Translations under genes and position numbers: made by a program | The notes under the pieces: generated by a model | What the model saw: only the letters and a program-made list of their open reading frames with translations | Database searches by the model: none | What the model was told of the DNA's origin: nothing | Part shown: piece by piece, positions 1 to 9,717 of the stretch | Position numbering within the stretch: the first letter of the stretch is position 1 | How the letters are laid out: every line of letters starts with the position of its first letter | Source of the DNA: Nitrospinota bacterium | GTDB lineage: Bacteria; JADFOP01 | NCBI GenBank assembly: GCA_022562795.1 | Contig: JADFOP010000037.1 | Span: 1 to 22,638, forward strand | Reading direction: 5' to 3' | Length of the DNA: 22,638 nt

Positions 1-485
1 GCTGCCTCGGCGTAGAGGAAGTGGGCGGCGTAGCGCTTGCGGTCGGCGATGCCCTTTAGGACCTTCTCCTGGCTCTTGGGCCCGAAGCCGGGCAGCGCCA
101 CAAGGCGGTTCTCGTGGCAGGCGTACTCGAGCTCACGCAGCGTCGTTATGCCGAGCTCGTCGTAGATGGCTCGAACCTTGCGCGGGCCCAGGTGCGGAAT
201 ATCGAGCAGCCCGAAGAGCCCTTCGGGGAGAGAGGCGCGCAGCTCCTCGTAGGCGGGCAGCCTCCCGGTGGTGACCAGCGTGGTGACCTTCTCCGTGATG
301 GCCTTCCCGAAGCCCTTGAGCTCCCCGAGCCGACCCGAGGCCACCAGGTCTTCGACGGGCTCGGCAGTGGCCGCCAGGGTGCGGGCGGCGTTGGCGTAGG
401 CCCGGACCTTGAAGGGGTTCTCCCCCTTCAGCTCCAGGATGACGGCCATCTCCTCCAGTACTGCCACCACCTGGTCTTTGTCCAC
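1..485 (-). CDS. polX: DNA polymerase X family (PolX), N-terminal part, cut by window edge
   Basis: This minus-strand reading frame runs off the left edge, so only the N-terminal 160 or so residues are visible. It opens MDKDQVVAVLEEMAVILELK and continues with ENPFKVRAYANAARTL, the helical 8-kDa-like domain that starts bacterial PolX proteins. Helix-hairpin-helix-type glycine motifs follow (GELKGFGKAITEK, IPHLGPRKVRAIY, LPGFGPKSQEKVL). The family are gap-filling repair polymerases, often with a C-terminal PHP 3'-5' exonuclease, which would lie outside the window. There is no ATG start. I chose the GTG at 485 because family members begin near MDK; an in-frame GTG at 503 is the only other option before an upstream stop, and neither has a good ribosome binding site. 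It probably follows cbiX in one operon. Confidence 0.85.
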   Translation of the reverse strand, partial: MDKDQVVAVLEEMAVILELKGENPFKVRAYANAARTLAATAEPVEDLVASGRLGELKGFGKAITEKVTTLVTTGRLPAYEELRASLPEGLFGLLDIPHLGPRKVRAIYDELGITTLRELEYACHENRLVALPGFGPKSQEKVLKGIADRKRYAAHFLYAEA

Positions 486-538
486 TCCAGGAGCCTGGGC
501 CACAATATCAACCTACTGCACGGGTATCTGCCTGCCCA

Positions 539-910
539 TCACCGGCCTGCCTCTAGCGCTACCTCGTAGATTAATTCCGAGAGCCTCGGATGCTCGCCGA
601 TGGCCGGTAGAATCTCGATCTGCAGCCCGGGAAAGGAGGCCATCGCCTCCTCGGCTTGGGCGGGGATATCGTGAGCCACATGCCCGCCGCCTGCCATAAA
701 CAGGGGCAGAAGACGTATGCTCTCCACACCGTTTTTCACGGACTCGGCGGCCACATCCATCAAGGTGGGCGAGGCGACCTCCATATGGGCCAAGCGCACC
801 CCGTCGGGGCCCAGCTTCTCCTTGAGGGCGGTCTCGAGCTTCTCGAAGGGCTCGATCCAGCGCGGATCGCGGCTGCCGTGGGTGAAAATGACCAGCAAGG
901 GTCGCGTCAC
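539..910 (-). CDS. cbiX: CbiX-type sirohydrochlorin cobalto/ferrochelatase, short form
   Basis: A 123-residue protein with the features of the short CbiX/SirB-like class II chelatases, which insert Co2+ or Fe2+ into sirohydrochlorin on the way to cobalamin or siroheme. The N-terminus has the metal-binding His in FTHGSRDP, and the second conserved His lies in PLFMAGGGHVAHDIP near residue 77. The length fits the single-domain form, thought to act as a homodimer. The start is GTG at 910, preceded by GGAGG seven bases upstream. The gene sits 51 bases after the lipoprotein gene and just before polX on the same strand. Which metal is inserted cannot be told from sequence. No other cobalamin or siroheme gene is in the window. 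Confidence 0.85.
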   Translation of the reverse strand: MTRPLLVIFTHGSRDPRWIEPFEKLETALKEKLGPDGVRLAHMEVASPTLMDVAAESVKNGVESIRLLPLFMAGGGHVAHDIPAQAEEAMASFPGLQIEILPAIGEHPRLSELIYEVALEAGR

Positions 911-961
911 ACCAATTCCTCCAACATGTAAGCCGCGCCCGTCCTATGGAAACCGTCTCCG

Positions 962-1507
962 CTACCGAGGACTGCCGGGATGTTTGGTTGGCTGCGGCTC
1001 AGGCGCCGATGCCGGCTCAGTTGCAAGCCGAACGTAAATTGAAAACGGAGTGGCCGTCACATCGCCCAGACGGCGCCCCGTGGTGTCTTTGGCCGTAAGG
1101 ATGACATCCCGCTTCTGGTTGAAGGTCCGCTCGTCGAGAGAATAGAGGAGCCGGCCGAGGCGTGCGAGGACCTCATCCCGGCGGGAGGCGTCGAGCTTAG
1201 TCCACCAGGGCCCCAGACGAACCTCCATCCAGAGCACCTTCTCTTGGCTGAAGAGGCGGATGACGCGCGCCTCCAGAGTCGGGGGCCCGTTCTCCCCAGC
1301 CGGCTCGACAATAGAGGCGACGGTCTCCCGAGCGGAGCGGCGGAACTCGGCCTCAAGCGACGAGAGGGACTCATCGGTCACAGGGTAAGCAGGGTTGATA
1401 ATGGGCAGGTTGGGCACCACTGAGACCGGCGCCTCGGGCGGAGGCACGCGGTGGCTGCACGAGACGGCCAAAACCAGAGGCGCCAAAAGTATGGACCAGC
1501 GCCACAC
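962..1507 (-). CDS. Small predicted lipoprotein of unknown function
   Basis: I do not recognise a family. The N-terminus has a charged start (WRW), a hydrophobic stretch (SILLAPLVLAV) and a cysteine in the context LAVSC, a plausible signal peptidase II lipobox, followed by a Pro-rich linker. The mature part (about 160 residues) is soluble, contains FRRSARETVASIVEP and LGPWWTKLDASRRDEVLARLG segments, and ends in a Pro/Ala-rich tail. I prefer the GTG at 1507, which has GGGAGG five bases upstream. An in-frame ATG at 1522 would add five residues but has no ribosome binding site. It is the first gene of a likely minus-strand operon with cbiX and polX, divergent from the tRNA-Sec gene. Probably anchored to a membrane facing the periplasm; role unknown. 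Confidence 0.6.
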   Translation of the reverse strand: MWRWSILLAPLVLAVSCSHRVPPPEAPVSVVPNLPIINPAYPVTDESLSSLEAEFRRSARETVASIVEPAGENGPPTLEARVIRLFSQEKVLWMEVRLGPWWTKLDASRRDEVLARLGRLLYSLDERTFNQKRDVILTAKDTTGRRLGDVTATPFSIYVRLATEPASAPEPQPTKHPGSPR

Positions 1508-1658
1508 GACGTCCTCCCTCATAAAGATACAAACTTAAGGTTACTTAGTCTACAATGGCCAGCAGGCGGTGTCCACTCGCCCGCCGGGGCTTCTTCGGGC
1601 GTCCATATCTCCCAGACCTTAATCCAACCGTTTCCCTAGCGGCAAGCCAACGGCGTGC

Positions 1659-1687
1659 TGGACTAGGCTACCCCTCTTCGATATAGT
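1659..1687 (+). promoter_or_regulatory. Probable sigma-70 promoter of tRNA-Sec
   Basis: The -35-like TGGACT (1659-1664) is followed by a 17-base spacer and the -10-like TATAGT (1682-1687), matching the consensus at 4/6 and 5/6 positions. The predicted start is about 14 bases before the mature tRNA 5' end, a normal distance for a short tRNA leader. Confidence 0.5.
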
Positions 1688-1707
1688 AAAGAGCCTCAGG
1701 CTCAGGC

Positions 1708-1801
1708 GGGAGCGAATGGGGCCCGGTGGCTCCCCTGGACTTCAAATCCAGTGTGGCGTCGAGAGGCGTCAGGTGGGTTCGACTCCCACACGCTTCCGCC
1801 A
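1708..1801 (+). tRNA. selC: tRNA-Sec (anticodon TCA)
   Basis: This is a 94-base selenocysteine tRNA gene with an encoded CCA. The anticodon stem CTGGA/TCCAG encloses CTTCAAA, giving anticodon TCA at 1742-1744, which reads UGA. Hallmarks of bacterial tRNA-Sec are present: an 8-position acceptor stem (GGGAGCGA with ACGCTTCC, one wobble and one terminal mismatch), a 6-bp D stem with a 4-base loop (GGGGCC-CGGT-GGCTCC), and a long variable arm (TGGCGTC-GAGA-GGCGTCA). The T arm is GTGGG-TTCGACT-CCCAC and the discriminator base is G. It implies that the organism makes selenoproteins; selA, selB and selD are not in the window. The 3' part of the gene is duplicated at 15755-15815. Confidence 0.93.
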
Positions 1802-1965
1802 TAACTCTTTGTAGCTAAATGTGTTGGATGCGTGGGATGCCGGGAGGAAGGGTTCCTGCGGGTCTAAACAGGCGTGTTGACAGGAGCCGATGGTTGAGAG
1901 GTTAGGTTCCAATCAATTTGATCAGTTTGTCGACGCTTGCTTTCCCATCACCAAAAATCATCATC
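1741..1965 (+). repeat. 225-bp direct repeat, left copy (attL-like)
   Basis: It begins in the tRNA-Sec anticodon loop (TTCAAATCC...) and runs through the tRNA 3' end, about 100 bases of spacer and the last 64 bases of a pntB coding sequence. It aligns without gaps to 15755-15979. Only two differences were found by eye: C at 1841 versus G at 15855, and C at 1859 versus T at 15873. Confidence 0.95.
1902..1965 (-). pseudogene. pntB 3' tail fragment
   Basis: These bases are identical to the last 64 bases of intact pntB (15916-15979) and encode its C-terminal DDKxx-like end through VDKLIKLIGT and the TAA stop. There is no upstream coding region: the reading frame is cut at 1965, where unrelated sequence begins. 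It is a by-product of the island duplication and is not expected to be expressed as a protein. Confidence 0.9.
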
Positions 1966-2049
1966 TGCCTCCTCACCGCCCTGGTGGTCAACATCAAGCG
2001 GTGGTTCAACCTCATCCAGGCCCGGGCCCCAACCCTGAGCCCTGCGTAG
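1966..2049 (+). pseudogene. Probable transposase C-terminal remnant
   Basis: Starting at the first base after the left repeat, an open frame of 27 codons reads to a TAG stop and contains TALVVNIKRWFNLIQ. This resembles the C-terminal helix of DDE transposases (LTAxVxNIKRW/L type). There is no start codon and no upstream continuation, because the frame is cut exactly at the repeat boundary. I could not find terminal inverted repeats. The peptide is short, so the family assignment is an inference from a remembered motif, not a search. Confidence 0.42.
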
Positions 2050-2163
2050 GCTCCGCCGATGAAGGGAAAGAAGAAAAAGAATCGAGGAAGTAAATGAGAG
2101 GGGAAGACTGACCAGATTCATAAACCTTAAGAATCCTGCCTGAAAATCCCACTTGTCCCGCCC

Positions 2164-2982
2164 TTAGCCGGAGGATTCTTTGCGGTCAAATATGACAGCC
2201 CGAACGGTTTCGCACACGTGCTGTACGACTGCGGTCACTTCCTCCATACGCCGCCCCAACAGGCGCATCGTGACCCCGCATTCAGCCGGCAGCTGACTGG
2301 CCCCTCCAAGGACAACTGCTGCGTCGGACACCAGGTTCTGGAGCGTGGCCGCCAGCTCCGGTGCGTGGCTAGAAGGGGTCAGGATGTGCACGATCCCAAG
2401 GATGTCGTAGGGGCCCATTAGTCCCGGGGCCGTAGGCGTTGCGTCATGGGGGCTGATGTAGTTGTGATCGGCGAACAGGAGGGAGCCTTCCAGGTCGTGA
2501 GCCTCCACCCTAGAAGAGTAGAGTGCGTAGGCATGCCGCTCATCCCTAGCGATGCGGCCTGAACAGATCGTCTCGGCAAAGATCAGCGTGGAGGAGGGAT
2601 CGGCCTCGAGGGTGACCGACTCGACAAATCGGGCATCGCGGAATGGAATCACCGGACCGGGGACGTATTCCAGGTAAGACTCCGCCTCGGTTCGCAGATG
2701 CACGTGCTGTGTGGCTGTCTCACCCGTGGAGCGGTAGATTTTGGTGGCAGCTGGCGTAGTCATCCGGACCTGGGTCCCCTCGTCAGCCCGAACCCCGATG
2801 GTGAACCGGTCCCCTTGTACGACCCCTCCGCTGGAAGACAACACGTAGACCGTAGCCATCCCAGGCATGGCGGGATCGGCGTAGATGGGCACCTGAACCT
2901 TGAGGGGCGCGCGGTGCTCTTGCTCCACAATACAGGTCCGGCCCGCTCTAAGAGCGAGGGTGAGACTGAGGGCGCCGTCCAT
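2164..2982 (-). CDS. ureD: Urease accessory protein UreD (UreH)
   Basis: A 272-residue UreD, the scaffold of the UreD-UreF-UreG complex that docks on apo-urease so nickel and CO2 can be delivered to the active site. Family features include YVLSSSGGVVQGDRF near residues 47-61, TTPAATKIYRS near 74-84, LEYVPGPVIPFRDARF near 103-118, and the late AECGVTMRLLGRR segment. The length is normal. The ATG overlaps the ureG stop as TAATG, so translation is probably coupled. It is the last gene of the urea operon and ends about 115 bases from the transposase remnant. I saw no clear intrinsic terminator after it. Confidence 0.93.
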   Translation of the reverse strand: MDGALSLTLALRAGRTCIVEQEHRAPLKVQVPIYADPAMPGMATVYVLSSSGGVVQGDRFTIGVRADEGTQVRMTTPAATKIYRSTGETATQHVHLRTEAESYLEYVPGPVIPFRDARFVESVTLEADPSSTLIFAETICSGRIARDERHAYALYSSRVEAHDLEGSLLFADHNYISPHDATPTAPGLMGPYDILGIVHILTPSSHAPELAATLQNLVSDAAVVLGGASQLPAECGVTMRLLGRRMEEVTAVVQHVCETVRAVIFDRKESSG

Positions 2983-3635
2983 TACTTAGGCTCAGTTTCT
3001 GGAGGGTGGACGGGCCAGTCCTGAAAGAGGACCTCGCGCCGAATCAGGGCTACGACGTCGTCGATCCCCTCGCCCGTCTTGCAGTTGGTAAACAGAAAAG
3101 GCTTTTCTCCACGGTAGCGGAGAGAATCGGCTTCCATGACGGCAAGGCTTGCTCCCACGTAGGGCGCCAGGTCGATTTTGTTGATGACGAGGAGGTCAGA
3201 CTGGGTGATGGCTGGTCCTCGTTTGCGGGGGATCTTATCGCCGGCGGCCACGTCGATGACGTAGATGTAATAATCAGCCAGCATAGGGCTGAAGGTCAGG
3301 GTCAGGTTGTCGCCGCCGCTCTCCAGGAATACGAGGTCGGTATCCGGGAAGCGGGTCTCCATCTCCTCAAGGGCGGCCAGGTTCATTGTTGGATCCTCCC
3401 GCACGGCGGTGTGCGGGCAGGCGCCGGTCTCCACCCCCAGGATCCGGTCTGGATCGAGGATGCCCTCCAGAGTCCGCTTCACGTGGAGGGCGTCCTCGAT
3501 GGTCACCACATCGTTGGTCACCACAATGATCTTGGTGCCATCGGCCACGAGCCGAGGGACTAGGGCCTCGATGAGGGCCGTCTTGCCGGACCCTACAGGG
3601 CCGCCTATGCCAATGCGAGGAATCGATTTCGTCAT
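2982..3635 (-). CDS. ureG: Urease accessory GTPase UreG
   Basis: A 217-residue SIMIBI-class GTPase that powers nickel transfer into urease. The P-loop GGPVGSGKT is at residues 11-19, the nickel-binding Cys-Pro-His motif lies at 73-75 ([11 protein letters not shown]), the [13 protein letters not shown] segment follows, and the guanine-specificity motif is in [13 protein letters not shown]. Unlike some UreG proteins it has no His-rich N-terminal extension; the His-rich metal reservoir here is on UreE. The ATG has GAGAGGG upstream, and the stop overlaps the ureD start. It follows ureF by 11 bases. Confidence 0.96.
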   Translation of the reverse strand: MTKSIPRIGIGGPVGSGKTALIEALVPRLVADGTKIIVVTNDVVTIEDALHVKRTLEGILDPDRILGVETGACPHTAVREDPTMNLAALEEMETRFPDTDLVFLESGGDNLTLTFSPMLADYYIYVIDVAAGDKIPRKRGPAITQSDLLVINKIDLAPYVGASLAVMEADSLRYRGEKPFLFTNCKTGEGIDDVVALIRREVLFQDWPVHPPETEPK

Positions 3636-3646
3636 TTTGTGCCCTC

Positions 3647-4393
3647 TCAGCTGATGAAGAGCCGAACGTGCGCCTGTTCATGGCGCATTGCCATGATGTC
3701 GATAAGGGGCGTCCAGCTTCTCATTTCCTCCAGGGGTGTATCGACATGGGCGTCTACGACCCGAATGAGATGCGGGCGGAGACGAGCCAAAATGCTCTGG
3801 GCCTGGACGTGGTCAACGCGAATGAGCCGCATGGACACGCCCAGCAAGCCCACGGCAAAGGCGTAGAGCGCCGCCAACGTCGCCTCCCGTGGGGGGACGG
3901 CTAGGGCCGCCGCCGTCGCGGCGTAGGCAATGGCCGCGTTGCCTGGAGCTTCCCCCTCCTCCACAGCGTCCATGTAGGCTTGGAGGATGGGCTGATGGGC
4001 TAACGAGAGGGCAGTAGCGAGAACCCGCTTGCCGATGCGCATGGCCGCCTCGCGGGCCTCCCGGGTGAGTTTGACTGCGGTAAGACGACGGTCGACCTGG
4101 CACAGGGCAGTCAAGTCTTCTAAAAGGGCGGCGCGATGAGCATGGACAATGGCAACCCCATCAGCGGGGCCGACCAGGTGCTCTACGTAGGTGTGGAGGA
4201 GAGGTTCCAGGTCTTCGGCTTTTGTCACGAGGCCGTGCTGGACAAAGGTCTCCAATCCGTGGGAGAGAGTGTAAAGACCCGAAGGGAAAAACGAATCGGC
4301 CAGCTGCAACACCCCGAGGAAGCCGAGGTCGGTGGAGAGGCCTTGGGAAGCCTCACTGCTTCCGCCACTATTGGCCTTACCCTTCAAGGTCAT
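3647..4393 (-). CDS. ureF: Urease accessory protein UreF
   Basis: A 248-residue, mostly helical UreF that bridges UreD and UreG in the urease maturation complex and is thought to gate GTP hydrolysis. The family core begins at [20 protein letters not shown] (about residues 31-50), followed by an Ala-rich helical body and a C-terminal segment with [17 protein letters not shown]. The frame stays open far upstream through antisense-like ureE sequence, so I chose the ATG at 4393, which overlaps the end of ureE by 17 bases. No strong Shine-Dalgarno precedes it, and coupling to ureE is likely. The first 25 or so residues are not conserved-looking, so a slightly later start cannot be excluded. Confidence 0.92.
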   Translation of the reverse strand: MTLKGKANSGGSSEASQGLSTDLGFLGVLQLADSFFPSGLYTLSHGLETFVQHGLVTKAEDLEPLLHTYVEHLVGPADGVAIVHAHRAALLEDLTALCQVDRRLTAVKLTREAREAAMRIGKRVLATALSLAHQPILQAYMDAVEEGEAPGNAAIAYAATAAALAVPPREATLAALYAFAVGLLGVSMRLIRVDHVQAQSILARLRPHLIRVVDAHVDTPLEEMRSWTPLIDIMAMRHEQAHVRLFIS

Positions 4394-4985
4394 GGCTGTG
4401 GGGATGCGAATGGGGGTGGTCATGGTGATGGTCGTGGTGCTTTGGCTGCAGAGGAGGGATTGCGCCGACAGCATGTTCCTCGAAGGCATAGTCGATCCCT
4501 TGGAGGTCGTAGGTTCTGAGGACCGCCTCAACCACCTCTTTGTCGACGGCCACAGGGACGAAGAGGTCCCGACCCTTAACCATAACCGGCCAATGTTGAT
4601 TTCCCAGAATGTGGCCGACCCGGACGGCTACCTCAATAATCTCTTCTTCCGACGCCGACGGCAGGAGGGTGATTCGCAAGACCTCTTCGGGCTTAAGGCG
4701 GACGACAATCATCCGTGACCCATCTTGCTCAAGGAAAAGGACGTCGCCGTCCCGTAGGAAGGTGCCGCGCTCCAAGCTGATCCCCAGACTCTCTCCCTTG
4801 TCGGTGGTGGCGCGAAAGCGCCTTTTCTGGGCATCATGCGCCGTCAGCCTCACCGTCTCCACCCTGCCTGCCGCTAGGCACTTTCGATGTAGAGCCTCCA
4901 GGCTGGCATCCTCTGCCAAGTTCCCGAGGAGCTTATCGACGACCAGCATTGGTTGCATCTCTTGAAACCGCTGTGGGTTCGACAT
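4377..4985 (-). CDS. ureE: Urease nickel metallochaperone UreE with His-rich tail
   Basis: A 202-residue UreE. The N-terminal domain (to about residue 90) carries DAQKRRFRATTDKGESLGISLERG, and the metal-binding domain carries IEVAVRVGHILGNQHWPV. The C-terminus is a histidine- and aspartate-rich tail ([18 protein letters not shown]) that can bind several Ni2+ ions, as in Klebsiella-type UreE. The protein hands nickel to UreG. The ATG has GGAG four bases upstream, 21 bases after the nickel permease stop. The end overlaps ureF. A His-rich loop also occurs in the adjacent permease. Confidence 0.94.
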   Translation of the reverse strand: MSNPQRFQEMQPMLVVDKLLGNLAEDASLEALHRKCLAAGRVETVRLTAHDAQKRRFRATTDKGESLGISLERGTFLRDGDVLFLEQDGSRMIVVRLKPEEVLRITLLPSASEEEIIEVAVRVGHILGNQHWPVMVKGRDLFVPVAVDKEVVEAVLRTYDLQGIDYAFEEHAVGAIPPLQPKHHDHHHDHPHSHPHSHDLEG

Positions 4986-5006
4986 CAGACTCCATGATGG
5001 TCGTCC

Positions 5007-5717
5007 TCATAGGCGAAATAGGCCTTGAACAATGCCGACGTTTGTCAAGATGAAGAAACCGTAGGCAACGCTGGCCATACCGGTCCCCACCCGAAGCCAT
5101 CGGTGGATGGGCGCATGGCTCTCCACCGTAATGAGAAAAGGAAGGCCAATCGCGGTGCTGACACACACCATTCCCAGAATAGAGCCCGCGCCGAAAATCA
5201 AGATATACAAAAGGCCCCAGAGAGGTGTGGGGATGGTGGCAAGCACCAAGAGCATCAAGGCGGCGCTCCCCGCCATGCCGTGGACCATGCCCACGAGAAG
5301 GGATCTCCCGTGGTGGGCCGACCAGTGTTCGTGGTCATGATCCTCCCCGCCCGCATGTGAGTGGAAATGGAGGTGAGTGACACCGTCGTGTTGGTGAGCG
5401 TGGGCGTGAACCTTGCCGGTGATGTAGCCCTTGACGACGGAGACGCCGAGGGCCACAAGGACCACCCCCACGGCGAATTCCATGTAGAGGGCGATGTACT
5501 GTGGGATAGTGATCTTGAACACGATGACGAGGAGCCCTACAAGGAAGAGGGCCGTGGTGTGACCCAGGCCCCAGAAGACCCCAGCGGTGGAGGCCCGCCG
5601 CAGGGTGCGGTGCTGGCTGACGAGGGTCGAGACAGCGATTACGTGGTCGGCCTCGAGGGCATGGACAAGGCCCAAGAGGAAACCCATCGACAAGGTCGTT
5701 AGCAGGGTCGGACCCAC
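5007..5717 (-). CDS. NiCoT/UreH-like nickel permease
   Basis: A 236-residue integral membrane protein with about six hydrophobic segments. Near residues 20-26 it has HALEADH, matching the HX4DH nickel-binding signature of NiCoT-type transporters, and GLGHTTALF follows in the next helix. A central hydrophilic loop (about residues 103-135) is rich in His (HAHAHQHDG, HFHSHAGGEDHDHEH), likely a metal-sensing or loading loop. The role inferred is uptake of Ni2+ for urease, supported by its place between ureC and ureE. The start is GTG at 5717 with AAGGAG five bases upstream; no ATG is available at this position. Cobalt transport is an alternative that the neighbourhood makes less likely. Confidence 0.85.
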   Translation of the reverse strand: MGPTLLTTLSMGFLLGLVHALEADHVIAVSTLVSQHRTLRRASTAGVFWGLGHTTALFLVGLLVIVFKITIPQYIALYMEFAVGVVLVALGVSVVKGYITGKVHAHAHQHDGVTHLHFHSHAGGEDHDHEHWSAHHGRSLLVGMVHGMAGSAALMLLVLATIPTPLWGLLYILIFGAGSILGMVCVSTAIGLPFLITVESHAPIHRWLRVGTGMASVAYGFFILTNVGIVQGLFRL

Positions 5718-5743
5718 GTTTTCTCCTTCAGCCGAATCGGCCT

Positions 5744-7462
<1,719 letters not shown>

Positions 7463-7463
7463 A

Positions 7464-7859
7464 TTATGCCCCCTTGTAACCCTGTTCTCGTGCCTTCGAC
7501 AAGGCGCGGTCACGAACAGAGGCCTCCCTGACGTCGCCGTCCGTCAGGCTGTTCAAACCGTAGATTTTCTTCATGCCTGCGAGCTCCACCAGGACCACCA
7601 TACGCTCTTCCCCAGGCTCGAAACGAGTGCTGGTCCCTGATGGTATGTTCAGGCGCATACCGAGGGCCTTCTCTCGATCGAACCTTAGGGCCTGATTTAC
7701 CTCGAAGAAGTGGAAGTGGGCGCCTATCTGGACAGGCCGGTCCCCTGTGTTGGCCACTAGAAGTTCCTCTGTCCTGCGACCCTCGTTGACCACAATGTCG
7801 CCGTCGGCGGGAATGATCTCTCCAGGGACCAGGGGGGTAAGAGACGATGAGCCGGACAT
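7464..7859 (-). CDS. ureB: Urease beta subunit
   Basis: A 131-residue UreB with the usual [20 protein letters not shown] start and [15 protein letters not shown] core. The C-terminus ([19 protein letters not shown]) is a little longer than in the shortest homologues. It is a structural partner of UreC in the (UreABC)3 holoenzyme. The ATG is preceded by GGAGGGAG. It lies 14 bases after ureA and one base before ureC, so the three structural subunits are tightly linked and separate (not the fused UreAB found in Helicobacter). Confidence 0.96.
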   Translation of the reverse strand: MSGSSSLTPLVPGEIIPADGDIVVNEGRRTEELLVANTGDRPVQIGAHFHFFEVNQALRFDREKALGMRLNIPSGTSTRFEPGEERMVVLVELAGMKKIYGLNSLTDGDVREASVRDRALSKAREQGYKGA

Positions 7860-7873
7860 CGCAAGACTCCCTC

Positions 7874-8176
7874 CTATTTTATGGGTTCATGAACGGTAAC
7901 CAGCTTCGTGCCGTCGGGAAAGGTGGCTTCGACTTGGACCTCATCTATCATCTCGGCCACTCCATCCATGACGTCATCGCGGGATAAGATTGTAGTCCCT
8001 GCTTGCATCAACTCGACAACGGAACGTCCATCGCGGGCACCCTCCACCATGGCGGATGAAATGACCGCGACCGCTTCAGGATAGTTTAGCTTAAGGCCCC
8101 TTTGTCGTCGAGCCTTTGCCACCTCCGCCGCCATGTATACTAATAGCTTTTCTTGCTCCCGGGGAGTGAGGTGCAT
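7874..8176 (-). CDS. ureA: Urease gamma subunit
   Basis: A 100-residue UreA, the standard length. It begins [20 protein letters not shown], has the [21 protein letters not shown] core, and ends with [15 protein letters not shown]. It forms the structural trimer interface of the urease holoenzyme. The ATG has AAAGGAGG upstream. A 97-base gap separates it from urtE; I see no convincing promoter in that gap, so it is probably read from the urt promoter. Confidence 0.96.
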   Translation of the reverse strand: MHLTPREQEKLLVYMAAEVAKARRQRGLKLNYPEAVAVISSAMVEGARDGRSVVELMQAGTTILSRDDVMDGVAEMIDEVQVEATFPDGTKLVTVHEPIK

Positions 8177-8273
8177 GCTATCTTCCCTCCTTTCCTGACG
8201 GTGAAACCTTAGGGTTGGGATCCTCCTTTGCCGCCCTGCCGCCCGAGGTCCCCACCTTCCTGCCCTGCATGCG

Positions 8274-8969
8274 CTACACTGTGAGGTGCTTCTTTACGAT
8301 TTCCTCGTCGATCTTCTCTGTGGAGCCCTCAGATACGATTGAGCCTCGTTCCATCACGTAGTATGAGTCGGCCAAGCGCCAGGCAAACGCCAGGTACTGC
8401 TCCACTAAGAGAATGGAGACCGTCCGCTGCTCTTTGAGGCGGCGGATGGCGTTTTCGATCTGTAGGATGATCGATGGTTGAATTCCCTCGGTGGGCTCAT
8501 CGAGCAACAGCAGCTTGGGTCGCGCCACCAGAGCCCTGGCGATAGCCAACTGCTGCTGTTCACCCCCGCTTAGGTTTCCCCCCTGCCTGGACAATATGGA
8601 CTGTAACGCCGGGAACAGCTCGAAGACGTCTTGAGGAACGGTATGGCCTCTTCCTCGGAGCGCCTCCAGGCCGAGTTGAAGGTTTTCTTGGACCGTGAGA
8701 TTTGGAAAAATTTCCCGCCCCTGGGGCACGTAGCCCATCCCGCGCGCCGCCCGCTGAGAGGGGGGCCGCCTGGTGATATCTTCCTCTGCGAAGTGGATCT
8801 TTCCCCGTTTCGGCCTAAGCAGGCCGGCAATGCTCTTCAAGAGCGTCGTCTTGCCCATTCCGTTTCGCCCCATGAGACAAACCACCTGCCCTGGGGGGAT
8901 GTGCAGGTTCACATCGCGTAGGATGTGACTCTCGCCATAATATACGTTGAGCATCTCAATGCGAAGCAT
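8274..8969 (-). CDS. urtE: Urea ABC transporter ATP-binding protein UrtE
   Basis: A 231-residue LivF-like ATPase, one of the two ATP-binding subunits of the urea importer. Walker A is [10 protein letters not shown], the signature is [16 protein letters not shown], Walker B is [13 protein letters not shown], and the H-loop region reads SILLVEQYL. The phrase [11 protein letters not shown] is typical of UrtE as opposed to generic LivF. I chose the ATG at 8969 ([17 protein letters not shown]) with GAGGG just upstream. It overlaps the urtD end by 14 bases, suggesting coupled translation. Confidence 0.92.
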   Translation of the reverse strand: MLRIEMLNVYYGESHILRDVNLHIPPGQVVCLMGRNGMGKTTLLKSIAGLLRPKRGKIHFAEEDITRRPPSQRAARGMGYVPQGREIFPNLTVQENLQLGLEALRGRGHTVPQDVFELFPALQSILSRQGGNLSGGEQQQLAIARALVARPKLLLLDEPTEGIQPSIILQIENAIRRLKEQRTVSILLVEQYLAFAWRLADSYYVMERGSIVSEGSTEKIDEEIVKKHLTV

Positions 8970-9717
8970 GGCCCTCGTTTCCCCGTCCCAGGTAGAGCTC
9001 AATCACCCGAGAGTCGCTCTGAACCTTTTCCATTGGGCCTTCGCACAGGATCATCCCCTCGTGGAGCACCGTCACCTTCTTGGCAATCTGACGGACGAAG
9101 CTCATGTCGTGCTCAATGACAAGTATCGACTGGTCGGTGGCGATGGACTGAAGCAACCGCACGGTTTTTTCCCGCTCCCCTTCTGTCATGCCGGCGACGG
9201 GCTCGTCGATGAGTAGCAGGTCCGGGTCCTGGACGATGACCATCCCGATCTCCAACCACTGTTTCTCGCCGTGGGAGAGAAGACCAGCCTTCTGGTGGGT
9301 TTTGTGAGCTAGCCCAATGACTTCCAGAATGGCGTAAATTTGCTCAACGTCGGACGAGCTCAAGGGGTTGAAGAGCGTCGAAAAAACCTTCCGGTTCGTC
9401 TGATATGAGAGCTCCAGGTTCTCGAAGGCAGTGAAGTTCGTATACACCCCAGGGGTTTGGAATTTGCGCCCTATCCCAAGGTTGGCAATTTGATTTACCC
9501 GAAGGCCGTTGATTTCGGACCCCTTGAAGAGGACCCGGCCTTCTACAGGCTTCACCTTGCCGGTGATGACATCGAGGAGGGTGGTCTTTCCGGCCCCGTT
9601 GGGGCCGATCACGACCCGAAGCTCTCCCGGGTCCATAGAGAAATTCATCCCCTGGAGGGCTTTAAAGCCGTCGAAGCTCACGGTCACGTTTTCGACTCGC
9701 ACAATGGGTTCACGCAT
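8956..9717 (-). CDS. urtD: Urea ABC transporter ATP-binding protein UrtD
   Basis: A 253-residue LivG-like ATPase pairing with UrtE. Walker A is GPNGAGKTTLLDVITGK, the signature reads LLSHGEKQWLEIGM (the form usual in UrtD), Walker B is LLLIDEPVAGMT, and the H-loop His is in ILVIEHDM. The frame extends about 50 codons upstream inside urtC. The ATG at 9717 is chosen because MREPIVRVENVTVSFDGF is the family start and it forms a TAATG overlap with the urtC stop. The C-terminus overlaps urtE. Confidence 0.93.
   Translation of the reverse strand: MREPIVRVENVTVSFDGFKALQGMNFSMDPGELRVVIGPNGAGKTTLLDVITGKVKPVEGRVLFKGSEINGLRVNQIANLGIGRKFQTPGVYTNFTAFENLELSYQTNRKVFSTLFNPLSSSDVEQIYAILEVIGLAHKTHQKAGLLSHGEKQWLEIGMVIVQDPDLLLIDEPVAGMTEGEREKTVRLLQSIATDQSILVIEHDMSFVRQIAKKVTVLHEGMILCEGPMEKVQSDSRVIELYLGRGNEGHASH

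Noticed and set aside
1890-2093. 67-codon plus-strand frame across the left repeat end
   Set aside because: It starts in the pntB tail complement and is in a different frame from the transposase-like remnant; no domain or start signal supports it.
2050-2163. Possible terminator after ureD (imperfect GATTC/GAATC hairpin)
   Set aside because: The stem is only five to six pairs with an 11-base loop and no following T-run on the minus strand.
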